Origin: Actinocrinis sp035605935
Lineage (GTDB): Bacteria; Actinomycetota; Actinomycetes; Streptomycetales; Catenulisporaceae
DNA: 64,000 nt
NCBI RefSeq assembly: GCF_035605935.1
Contig: NZ_DATNGK010000051.1
Span: 1-64,000, forward strand
Direction: 5' to 3'
Every line of letters starts with the position of its first letter. The stretch's first letter is position 1. The position numbers were made by a program, and so were the translations under genes. Shown piece after piece: positions 1 through 6,055 of this stretch. The notes beneath the pieces were generated by a model that ran no database searches, was not told the DNA's origin, and saw nothing but the letters and a program-made list of their open reading frames with translations.

Positions 1-63
1 CAGCGCCACGGCCGCTGTGGCGGCCAGCGCCGCCACCCGCGTGAGTCGAGACAATACCCTCAT
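1..63 (-). CDS. Secreted or lipid-anchored protein, N-terminal fragment
   Basis: Only the first 21 codons lie inside the window; the gene runs off the left edge. Reading leftward from the ATG at 63, the peptide starts MRVLSRLTRVAALAATAAVAL: two or three arginines followed by an alanine/leucine-rich hydrophobic stretch, which is the layout of a Sec-type signal peptide. A GAGGGGA sequence lies about a dozen bases upstream of the ATG and can serve as ribosome binding site. The gene is divergent from the sigma-factor gene that starts near 264, so the two share the region 64-263. The mature protein is not visible and no function can be given. Confidence 0.6.
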   Translation of the reverse strand, partial: MRVLSRLTRVAALAATAAVAL

Positions 64-263
64 AATTTGAATCAGTTCCCCTCGTCCGCCCATGCCACAA
101 GATGGCGATCCGTTACTGGATGAGCACGGAGGGGTAACAAAGTGCTTCCCCCGTCAGGCATCGCACGGTACTGTCATCGGGTCCGCCAGGGGGCCTCCGG
201 TCTCACCCTGCAATAGGCATCGACCGGTCCGGCGGACTGCATCGACTTTCCGGGGGTTTGGCT

Positions 264-764
264 GTGGGGACGACAGATGGGGACATTTCCGCCGAGTTCA
301 CTGAGTACGCACTCAAGGCGAGATCGCGACTGCAGCGGACCGCCTACCTGATGTGCGGGGACTGGCACCTCGCGGACGACCTGACGCAGGAAACGCTGAT
401 CACGCTTTACCGGCGGTGGGGAGCGCTCGACCCTGACATCGGCCCGGCCGCCTACGCGACACGGATCTTGGTCAACAAAGTGCGCAGATCCGCTAAGCGC
501 GCGTGGCGGTCACGCGAGATCATGACGCCCCCACCCGACCTACCCGCACCGACATCGCAGGGCACCGAGAACCGTCAGGTGATCGTCAAGGCACTCTCCC
601 GCCTCGGGCCCCGGCAACGCGCGATCGTCGTCCTGCGGTACTGGGAGGACATGAGCGTCGAGGAGACTGCGCGGTTGGTCGGGTGCACACGCGGCACGGT
701 CACAAGTCAATCGCATCGAGCGCTGGCTACACTGCGGGCGCTTCTCGGCCCTATCGTGGGCTGA
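264..764 (+). CDS. SigE-family ECF RNA polymerase sigma factor
   Basis: A 166-residue extracytoplasmic-function sigma factor of the type annotated in actinobacteria as SigE family. Region 2 is seen as RTAYLMCGDWHLADDLTQET, the helix that contacts core polymerase and the -10 element. Region 4 is the C-terminal LGPRQRAIVVLRYWEDMSVE followed by a helix-turn-helix (GCTRGTVTSQSHRAL) that reads the -35. A TTG at 258 is in frame, but GTG 264 is preceded by GGGGG at good distance and is preferred. The next gene starts 42 bp downstream and is probably cotranscribed. No canonical anti-sigma factor with a zinc motif is seen, so the signal it responds to is unknown. Confidence 0.85.
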   Translation: MGTTDGDISAEFTEYALKARSRLQRTAYLMCGDWHLADDLTQETLITLYRRWGALDPDIGPAAYATRILVNKVRRSAKRAWRSREIMTPPPDLPAPTSQGTENRQVIVKALSRLGPRQRAIVVLRYWEDMSVEETARLVGCTRGTVTSQSHRALATLRALLGPIVG

Positions 765-805
765 CGGAACGATGACCATTCCATCCAACGCGGAAGGAGC
801 CAGCG

Positions 806-1039
806 GTGGACGAGGAAGTTCGCCGGCTGCTCCGCCTGGTGGCAGAGGACGATACCCTTCCGCCCTCGGCCGTCAGCGACGCCGAACTGACCGGCAAGTG
901 TCAAGCGGCACGCCGTCCCAGCCGTCGCGCACGCTCTTGGCGCACGGGCACCGCCGCGCTGCGGACCGCGATCACCGCCGTCAGAGCCGCGCGTCACCGC
1001 ATCCTGTCCCAGGGCACCGGTCGTAGCAGCCAACGATAG
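806..1039 (+). CDS. Small basic protein downstream of the sigma factor
   Basis: A 77-residue ORF starting with GTG at 806, preceded by a very good ribosome binding site (GGAAGGAG, six bases before the start). The N-terminus (DEEVRRLLRLVAEDDTLPP) is acidic and probably helical; the C-terminal half is rich in Arg and Ala and likely cationic. There is no membrane segment and no zinc-binding HxxxCxxC motif, so it does not look like a classical anti-sigma factor. The close spacing to the sigma gene suggests a joint transcript. I do not recognise the family; it could be a modulator of the sigma factor or a degenerate remnant of a longer partner. Confidence 0.55.
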   Translation: MDEEVRRLLRLVAEDDTLPPSAVSDAELTGKCQAARRPSRRARSWRTGTAALRTAITAVRAARHRILSQGTGRSSQR

Positions 1040-1404
1040 ATCGGGACACTCGCAATCTGCTTCCGACAGCAGCCGTTTCCCGAGTTGGTGGCTGCACCGG
1101 CATCGCCGATGTCGTTCGCCCGATACATGTCAGCCGGTGGATCAGGGTCTGGGCGACGTCGCGCACGAGGGCGAGCGTGGGAGACTCACGCCGCCAGGGC
1201 CTACCCCGCTCTCAGCGCTGAGTAAGCGCCCGGCTGCTGACCCAACTTTGGCCCGAACGGCTTGTTTTCGTCACGTCGACACGAACCATTGACGGGCACG
1301 GTCGTTACGATTCGACTAGGGCTTGCATCAAGTCTCTCGACAGGACGACTGGGTCTAGCCCACCATCAAACCCGAGGGATCTACCCCGGGGGGTGAAGGC
1401 GACC
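1040..1404. other. Intergenic region without a convincing gene
   Basis: A stretch of 365 bp between the small basic protein and the 293-aa unknown gene. Short open frames occur on the minus strand but have no ribosome binding site or recognisable sequence. A TTGACG at 1289-1294 resembles a -35 element, but no good -10 lies at the right distance. I see no RNA gene or repeat in it. Confidence 0.4.
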
Positions 1405-2286
1405 ATGAGTACTGACGACCTGAGCATTCACGCCGTTGGCGCCTCTGTCGACGACGGCGCATTGTCGCTCGCCGAGCTCGCTCGCATCGCCGGCGGCATC
1501 CAGGCCGCCCTCGACAGAATCGCGATCGCCATGGGCGGCCGCACCGTCAGGCCCGGGCCGCGGTCAGCCGAGCTCGTAGGAGCAGTCCAGCTGGCCATCA
1601 CCGGGCTGCGCAGCGGATCCGTCACCTTGGACCTGGCCAGGACTGGGCAGGCGACGATAGAAGGTGACCGCATCCTCGACGACGCGCTCGACGCGCTGGG
1701 CGACGGAGTGCGGCGCATCTCCACGAACACACCGGTCATGCCGGACCACTTCACCATGCCCCTGGTCAACGGTCTGAGAGATTTGGCCGGAGGGATCGCC
1801 CCGGGCAAGCTAAAGCGCATCGACCTGGTGCGGTCCGGCAAAGTGCTGTTCTCGATCGACGAACGCTTCCGTCGCGCCGTCCGCGAATTCGCGCAGGACG
1901 TGACCACCGAACCCGCGACCGTGGTCGGGCGCCTGCACATGGGCGACTTCTCTCCCGCCTCTCTACGCTGCCGCATCGACACCTACGCGGGCAGCATCCT
2001 GTGCGACTTCGACGACGAACTGAAAAACGCAGTCCTGGGCGGCATGGACGACATGGTGATGGCATCGGGAATGGCACAGCTGCAGCCGGACGGTTCTACG
2101 ATCCGCACGCTGCACCTGACCAAGCTCGAAACTCTGCCCAGCGCGACGCCCAAGACGCTGGAACAACTGGCCCGCGAACAGGGGATCGGCCCGGTGCATT
2201 CTCTCGACGAACTCTCCGGCGAGCCGATCCCGCCGGATGAGTTCGAAGCGTTCCTAGCCGCCCTCGGCCGGAGCCGGGAGGGGTGA
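1405..2286 (+). CDS. Unknown protein paired with a PIN-domain nuclease
   Basis: A soluble 293-residue protein that I do not recognise. An upstream in-frame GTG (1393) exists, but ATG 1405 follows GAAGG by five bases and is the better start. The sequence looks like a mixed alpha/beta globular protein: an early helical segment (LSLAELARIAGGIQAALDRI), a middle with several strands (KVLFSIDERFRRAVREF) and an acidic C-terminal tail (GEPIPPDEFEAFLAALGRS). There are no membrane spans and no obvious ribbon-helix-helix or AbrB fold as in usual VapB antitoxins. The stop is followed after three bases by the start of the PIN gene, so the two are very probably translated from one mRNA. The tail resembles the flexible C-terminal arm that antitoxins use to plug a PIN active site, but this is inference. 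Confidence 0.75.
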   Translation: MSTDDLSIHAVGASVDDGALSLAELARIAGGIQAALDRIAIAMGGRTVRPGPRSAELVGAVQLAITGLRSGSVTLDLARTGQATIEGDRILDDALDALGDGVRRISTNTPVMPDHFTMPLVNGLRDLAGGIAPGKLKRIDLVRSGKVLFSIDERFRRAVREFAQDVTTEPATVVGRLHMGDFSPASLRCRIDTYAGSILCDFDDELKNAVLGGMDDMVMASGMAQLQPDGSTIRTLHLTKLETLPSATPKTLEQLAREQGIGPVHSLDELSGEPIPPDEFEAFLAALGRSREG

Positions 2287-2289
2287 CCA

Positions 2290-2700
2290 GTGACCAACGA
2301 GGTCGTGGTCGACACCGATGCATTCTCGAACCTCTGGCAGAAGACGGGCAATCATCAGGCGTACGCGCAGGCGATCGTCGGCCACATCCCCGTGCTCAGT
2401 TTCGCCACAGTCGCAGAAGCACGGTTCGGCGCCGCGAAAAAGGGCTGGGGTGCGCGCCGAGTCGCCGATTTAGGGGAAGCGATCCGACGCTACGTCATCG
2501 CGCCATACGACGCGTCGATGCCCGTCCTCTGGGGGACACTGCGCGCGCAGGCCCAGACGCTTGGGCATCCCCTGGGACAGGACAGCCAGATCAACGACCT
2601 GTGGATCGCGGCCACAGCGATCTACTATCAAGCGCCGCTACTGACCGGAAACCGGCGCCACTTCGAGAACTTCCCAGGCCTAAGCCTGCTCACGCCCTAG
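2290..2700 (+). CDS. PIN-domain (VapC-like) ribonuclease
   Basis: A 136-residue single PIN domain. Conserved acidic residues are visible: Asp8 in VVVDTDAFS, Glu43 in VAEARFG and Asp103 in INDLWIAATA, plus the late motif LLTGNRRHF. PIN domains of this size are metal-dependent RNases and usually act as toxins of VapBC modules. The GTG start at 2290 is preceded by GGGAGGGG at the end of the upstream gene, so expression is coupled to the 293-aa partner. The fourth acidic position is Asn (N121), a substitution also common in active VapC proteins. It lies in a region with other mobile-DNA marks. A toxin role is inferred; it could instead be an RNA-processing enzyme. Confidence 0.8.
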   Translation: MTNEVVVDTDAFSNLWQKTGNHQAYAQAIVGHIPVLSFATVAEARFGAAKKGWGARRVADLGEAIRRYVIAPYDASMPVLWGTLRAQAQTLGHPLGQDSQINDLWIAATAIYYQAPLLTGNRRHFENFPGLSLLTP

Positions 2701-2777
2701 CCGCCCTACGCCGCGATGACGAGCGTCGTACACCGGGCAACTGCGATGCACCCTGGGTTCCGTCGGCGGCTGAAGGC

Positions 2778-3017
2778 TTGATCCACCTAGACCGACGCTT
2801 TCGCTGGGCCTGGTTCTGGATGTTCACCATCGGCCAGATCGGAGCACTGCTCTACTTGTGGAGCGAGCCCGAGCCCCTGTTCATGCCGCTCGGCCGCTCA
2901 CCCGCGCGCGTGCGCGCTCATCGACCCACCGCCGGGGGCACGGGCTGCCTGTTCTCGATCGCCTCGACGCTCCTCGCCAGCGTGGCCGGCCCGCTGATAC
3001 TGCACCTCATGAACTGA
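2778..3017 (+). CDS. Possible small two-span membrane protein
   Basis: A short open frame of up to 79 codons between the PIN gene and the insertion sequence. It could start at TTG 2778 or ATG 2820. The predicted peptide has one hydrophobic span (WAWFWMFTIGQIGALLYLW), a basic linker and a second span (FSIASTLLASVAGPLILHL), which looks non-random for a high-GC shadow frame. No strong ribosome binding site precedes either start, and the frame is open far upstream through the PIN gene, so the N-terminus is uncertain. It ends only 14 bp before the left end of the IS. Function unknown; it may be a fragment. Confidence 0.3.
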   Translation: MIHLDRRFRWAWFWMFTIGQIGALLYLWSEPEPLFMPLGRSPARVRAHRPTAGGTGCLFSIASTLLASVAGPLILHLMN

Positions 3018-3031
3018 AGCCCAGACCGGGA

Positions 3032-3064
3032 CCCTGAGGGTGCCGGGAATGTCGTCCGGGCAGG
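3032..3064. repeat. Left terminal inverted repeat of the IS
   Basis: Begins CCCTGAGGGTGCCG and continues with TCGTCCGGGCAGG after six variable bases. It matches the reverse complement of 4254-4285 at 12 of the first 14 positions and at 7 of 7 in the inner TCGTCCG block. Confidence 0.7.
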
Positions 3065-3155
3065 TCGGAGATGGTTCTTTCCGCTGCGCACTGAACCGTG
3101 GCGGTGCCGCGATTCTCTGCGTGCCGCGGTCATCACTGCGGCAGGATGACCGTTC

Positions 3156-4253
3156 GTGCTGGTGCGCCTGGCCTATCTCGCGGTGAGCAACGCCTTCTCG
3201 GCCCTTCGGCTGCTGCCAAAGGGCGACCGCGAGAAGGACATCGAGATCCTGTCATTGCGCCAGCAGATCACGGTCCTACAGCGCCAGCTCGCCGGTACCA
3301 GACCAGCGCTCGATCCGGCTGACCGAGCATTTCTTGCCGCGCTGCTGGCACCACTGCCACGCGAGTCGCTGCGACGCCTTCGGCTGATCGTGCACCCGGA
3401 TACCGTGCTGCGCTGGCACCGTGATCTGGTCAGGCGGCGCCATGCCGAGCGAAGCAGGCCAAAACGTCCCGGCCGGCCGCGCACCGTTGCCTCGATCCGG
3501 CGGCTGGTGCTGCGCTTGGTGCACGAGAACCCCGCCTGGGGCTACAGGCGCGTTCACGGCGAGCTGGCGATGCTGGGCATCAAGATAGCGGCCTCGACGG
3601 TGTGGCAGATCCTCAAGGACGCCGGGATCGATCCGGCACCCGAACGAGCGGCCACCACCTGGGGCGCGTTCCTGCGCAGCCAAGCCGAAGGCATCCTTGC
3701 CTGCGACTTCCTCGAGACCTTCACACTCAGTGGGCAGCGCCAGTGCGTGCTGGCCGTGATCGAGCACGCCACCCGGCGCGTTCGCATCCTGGGCGCGACC
3801 GCGCACCCCACCGCCGCGTGGGTCACCCAGGCCGCGCGCAATCTGGTGATGGACCTACAGGATGCGGGCATCACAGTCAGGTATCTGATCCGCGATCACG
3901 ACGCGAAGTTCCCCGCCCGCTTCGACGAAGTCCTCGCCGACGCGGGCATCGCGGTCGTGCTCACCGGGATCCGGATGCCGCGGATGAACGCCGTGATGGA
4001 GCGCTGGGTGCGCACCTGCCGACGCGAACTGGTGGACCGCACGTTGATCTGGAACCAGGCTCACCTATTGCGCGCCCTGCGCGAGTTCGAGAGTCATTAC
4101 AACGAGCATCGTCCGCACCGAACGCTGCGTCAGTCCGCGCCGCTGCATACCGCGCCCGAACCGATCACCGACCAGGCTCGGATCATCGAACTCGACGTCC
4201 GAAGACACGACCGTGTTGGCGGAGTACTCCACGAGTACGAACATGCCGCCTGA
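3156..4253 (+). CDS. DDE-type integrase/transposase of the IS
   Basis: A 365-residue transposase with an integrase (rve) core, related to the IS3/IS481 group and common in Streptomyces and Frankia as 'integrase core domain-containing protein'. The N-terminal part has a helical segment (REKDIEILSLRQQITVLQRQ) and a helix-turn-helix region (IRRLVLRLVHENPAWGYRRV). The catalytic triad appears as Asp184 (LACDFLETFTL), Asp247 (LIRDHDAKF) and Glu282 (NAVMERWVRTCRRELVDR). The end motif HYNEHRPHRTL is typical of the family. The GTG start at 3156 fits the family's N-terminus, and the length is normal, so the gene appears intact and possibly active. It ends exactly at the right inverted repeat. Confidence 0.9.
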   Translation: MLVRLAYLAVSNAFSALRLLPKGDREKDIEILSLRQQITVLQRQLAGTRPALDPADRAFLAALLAPLPRESLRRLRLIVHPDTVLRWHRDLVRRRHAERSRPKRPGRPRTVASIRRLVLRLVHENPAWGYRRVHGELAMLGIKIAASTVWQILKDAGIDPAPERAATTWGAFLRSQAEGILACDFLETFTLSGQRQCVLAVIEHATRRVRILGATAHPTAAWVTQAARNLVMDLQDAGITVRYLIRDHDAKFPARFDEVLADAGIAVVLTGIRMPRMNAVMERWVRTCRRELVDRTLIWNQAHLLRALREFESHYNEHRPHRTLRQSAPLHTAPEPITDQARIIELDVRRHDRVGGVLHEYEHAA

Positions 4254-4285
4254 CCAGCACGGACGAATAGTCGGCACCTACAGGG
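4254..4285. repeat. Right terminal inverted repeat of the IS
   Basis: Read on the minus strand from 4285 it is CCCTGTAGGTGCCG, five variable bases, then TCGTCCGTGCTGG. It pairs with the left end at 3032-3064. It starts at the base after the transposase stop codon. Confidence 0.7.
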
Positions 4286-4484
4286 GCTCACTGCCCGGCA
4301 GGCGGCTGATCAGCTCGGTCATGCGAAGGTGCCGATGACCCAAGATCGCTATTTCGGTCGGGGCGTGGCCAAGACCGGGGCAGCAGGGGTCTTGGAGGGC
4401 TTCGGCACGCCGAAACTAGTCGCGACCAAAACTGGGGGAAAACTGGGGGCGGCGGCCGGTTGCCGTAGGGCTTTAGGCCGATGA
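4286..4484 (+). pseudogene. 3' end of a truncated tyrosine recombinase (phage/ICE integrase)
   Basis: Directly right of the IS an open frame continues for 66 codons to TGA at 4482-4484. It reads LTARQAADQLGHAKVPMTQD and then RYFGRG. This is the characteristic C-terminus of actinobacterial tyrosine integrases, with the catalytic histidine region (QLGHA) and the nucleophilic tyrosine (TQDRYFGR). Everything upstream of this, including the catalytic Arg and DNA-binding domains, is missing; the frame is interrupted exactly at the IS end. The stop lies 10 bp from the encoded CCA end of tRNA-Lys, the position that an integrase gene occupies when its element is integrated into that tRNA. It is therefore the remnant of an integrative element. 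Confidence 0.8.
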
Positions 4485-4494
4485 CCTGGGGCTA

Positions 4495-4569
4495 TGGTGG
4501 GGCGCGTGGGACTCGAACCCACAACCTACGGATTAAAAGTCCGCTACTCTGCCATTGAGCTAGCGCCCC
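4495..4569 (-). tRNA. tRNA-Lys (anticodon TTT)
   Basis: Read on the minus strand the acceptor stem is GGGGCGC/GCGCCCC. The anticodon loop is CTTTTAA flanked by CGGA/TCCG, and the T arm contains GGTTCGAGTCC. The gene encodes its own 3' ACCA. Its 3' end faces the truncated integrase at 4286-4484, so it is the likely attachment site of the lost element. Confidence 0.95.
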
Positions 4570-4789
4570 TTGCCGCCAAGCGTAGCCAACTCGGCGGGTC
4601 GTTGGGTAACGAGTTGCGGACGGCGCGGCAACGTCGTAAGGGTGACGTAAGGCGTCACACAGGTCACGCCTGCGGGAGGCGCGGGCATCGCAACGGCAGT
4701 CAGCGCACCCCGCCGCGAGAGAGCGGTGGGCGCACGCCGGGCGTGGTCCGCCCAGGTGGTCACCGTGCGATCCCAGTCGCGCAATCGTT
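4570..4789. other. Spacer between tRNA-Lys and the tRNA-Glu promoter
   Basis: Two divergent tRNA transcripts start from this stretch. I see no gene in it, and the long frames that cross it are products of the high GC content. Confidence 0.4.
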
Positions 4790-4819
4790 TTGCCGAGGCT
4801 GCCACCCGTCCCGTATGCT
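4790..4819 (+). promoter_or_regulatory. Promoter of the tRNA-Glu-Asp-Phe cluster
   Basis: A -35 box TTGCCG (4790-4795) and a -10 box TATGCT (4814-4819) are separated by 18 bp. They stand 56 bp upstream of tRNA-Glu, a normal leader length for a tRNA precursor. Confidence 0.55.
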
Positions 4820-4875
4820 CTACGAGTCCCCAACGGACGGACGTCCGGGGGAAACCGGGTCTCCTTCGAGGACTC

Positions 4876-4948
4876 GGCCCCATCGTCTAGCGGCCTAGGA
4901 CACCGCCCTTTCAAGGCGGCGGCGCGGGTTCGAATCCCGTTGGGGCTA
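4876..4948 (+). tRNA. tRNA-Glu (anticodon TTC)
   Basis: The acceptor stem GGCCCCA pairs with TGGGGCT (G-U at the first pair). The anticodon loop is CTTTCAA between CCGCC and GGCGG, and the T arm is GCGGGTTCGAATCCCGT. The 3' CCA is not encoded. First gene of a three-tRNA cluster. Confidence 0.95.
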
Positions 4949-5023
4949 CGACCGGAGACGGTTGGATCGGCAGATCATGGCAGCCGCAGGTGGCGTGCTA
5001 GGATCGCCGGGCCGAACAAGCAA

Positions 5024-5098
5024 GGTCCTGTGGAGCAGCTAGGAGTGCTCGTCACCCTGTCAAGGTGAAGGTCGCGGGTTCGAATCCCGTCAGGACCG
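5024..5098 (+). tRNA. tRNA-Asp (anticodon GTC)
   Basis: Acceptor stem GGTCCTG/CAGGACC, anticodon loop CTGTCAA between TCACC and GGTGA, T arm GCGGGTTCGAATCCCGT, discriminator G. The CCA is not encoded. It lies 75 bp after tRNA-Glu and is probably on the same transcript. Confidence 0.95.
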
Positions 5099-5151
5099 CT
5101 CGGAGCAGCCGGGCGTTGCGGATGATTTCCGTGGCGCCCGTCGGCATCCGG

Positions 5152-5225
5152 GGCCAGGTAGCTCAGTTGGTACGAGCGACCGCCTGAAAAGCGGTAGGTC
5201 GGCGGTTCGACCCCGCCCCTGGCCA
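5152..5225 (+). tRNA. tRNA-Phe (anticodon GAA)
   Basis: Acceptor stem GGCCAGG/CCTGGCC, anticodon loop CTGAAAA between CCGC and GCGG, discriminator A. The Glu-Asp-Phe order is a common actinobacterial cluster. The CCA is not encoded. Confidence 0.95.
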
Positions 5226-5288
5226 CAACAGCGCACAGCAACGCAAGTCACTCGTTTCGAGCGGTTGCGCCGCGTGTGACGCAACACA

Positions 5289-5318
5289 GGAGTCCGGGAC
5301 AGGTACCCGGGCTCCTTT
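5289..5318 (+). terminator. Rho-independent terminator of the tRNA cluster
   Basis: A 10-bp stem GGAGTCCGGG/CCCGGGCTCC (one G-U pair) with a seven-base loop, followed by TTT. It lies 63 bp after tRNA-Phe. Confidence 0.75.
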
Positions 5319-5596
5319 CGTATTTCTTGGGCTGGAGTGCCGTGGCGGCGAGTGCTGCGCGGTCCGTGCGCGTTGGCCGGACGCGGTCGCGTCGGTGTCG
5401 TTCGGTGCGCTCGATCTCGGCCGCAGAGTGTTGGTCTCTGTCTCAGGATCTTGAGTGCTAGTCAGACTTGTTAGTACACATGGGTTGCATTGCGTGACGT
5501 GGCGACGCCTCGGCGGTTGCTCAGTGCGAGTCCGGTCGCGTCTTCCGAATCGCGGGGACCGGGCCCGTTCACACCGTTCATTCTGGAGGAACCCCC
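5319..5596. other. Leader region of the small secreted protein
   Basis: No gene is evident in these 278 bp. Its end carries the GGAGG that serves the gene at 5597. Confidence 0.4.
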
Positions 5597-5953
5597 ATGC
5601 GCAAGCTGTTCGCGTTCGCGACGATCACCGGGGTCGCGCTCGCCACCCCGCTGATGGCCTCTGCCCCGGCGATGGCCGACGACGACGGTCCGCTCATCAC
5701 CGTTGGCGAGGGCGCGTGCGTGGCCCCGTGGCACTGGGACGGCCCCCTCAACGTCCTGACCCACGACACCGACTACTCGGCGTGCAACGCCCAGTCCGTC
5801 CACGAGCACAAGGCCGGCCAGATCGCCGGCGTGCTGGACGACTCGTGCATCGCGCCGTGGTACTGGACCGGCCCGGGCGATGTCCTGACCGGCTTTTTCG
5901 ACGGGCCGGACGCGGGCCAGTACACCGCTTGCAACGGCAGCAACATGCCGTAA
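5597..5953 (+). CDS. Small secreted protein with two copies of a Cys/Trp-rich motif
   Basis: A 118-residue preprotein. Residues 1-27 form a Sec signal peptide (MRKLFAFATITGVALATPLM, then an ASAPAMA cleavage region). The mature part holds two copies of one unit: CVAPWHWDGPLNVLT ending in YSACN (Cys41 and Cys63), and CIAPWYWTGPGDVLT ending in YTACN (Cys84 and Cys112). The two Cys of each unit could form a disulfide, giving two small tryptophan-rich loops. A GGAGG stands eight bases before the ATG. Both the gene and the strong hairpin terminator that follows point to a monocistronic, well-expressed gene. It is not a chaplin or rodlin by sequence, and I do not recognise the family. A surface or extracellular structural or binding role is a guess. 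Confidence 0.85.
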   Translation: MRKLFAFATITGVALATPLMASAPAMADDDGPLITVGEGACVAPWHWDGPLNVLTHDTDYSACNAQSVHEHKAGQIAGVLDDSCIAPWYWTGPGDVLTGFFDGPDAGQYTACNGSNMP

Positions 5954-5984
5954 GGCAGGCGGAACCAGGGCACACGCCCACCCG

Positions 5985-6030
5985 ACGACCTTGGATTGCG
6001 GCCCGGCCGTTAATCCAAGGTCGTTTCCGT
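5985..6030 (+). terminator. Strong intrinsic terminator after the secreted-protein gene
   Basis: A perfect 13-bp stem (ACGACCTTGGATT at 5985-5997 with its complement at 6012-6024) and a 14-base loop, followed by a T-rich run. It also lies just upstream of hrpA and isolates it from the preceding gene. Confidence 0.85.
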
Positions 6031-6040
6031 TTTGGGCACC

Positions 6041-6046
6041 TATGCT
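6041..6046 (+). promoter_or_regulatory. -10 element abutting the hrpA start (possible leaderless transcript)
   Basis: TATGCT ends nine bases before ATG 6056 and no Shine-Dalgarno sequence intervenes. No clear -35 is visible upstream, where the preceding terminator stem lies. Confidence 0.35.
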
Positions 6047-6055
6047 TGACGGGTT

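Larger units (their letters stand above)
3032..4285 (+). mobile_element. Complete insertion sequence with one DDE transposase gene
   Basis: A 1254-bp element bounded by imperfect inverted repeats of about 32 bp (3032-3064 and 4254-4285). Both ends read CCCTG-NN-GGTGCCG from the outside, then 5-6 variable bases, then TCGTCCG and a GC-containing tail. The single gene fills nearly all of it and its stop codon lies directly before the right repeat. No clear target duplication is visible in the flanks (left ...GACCGGGA, right GCTCACTG...), which suggests that a deletion occurred beside one end. The right end abuts a truncated tyrosine integrase gene. Confidence 0.75.
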
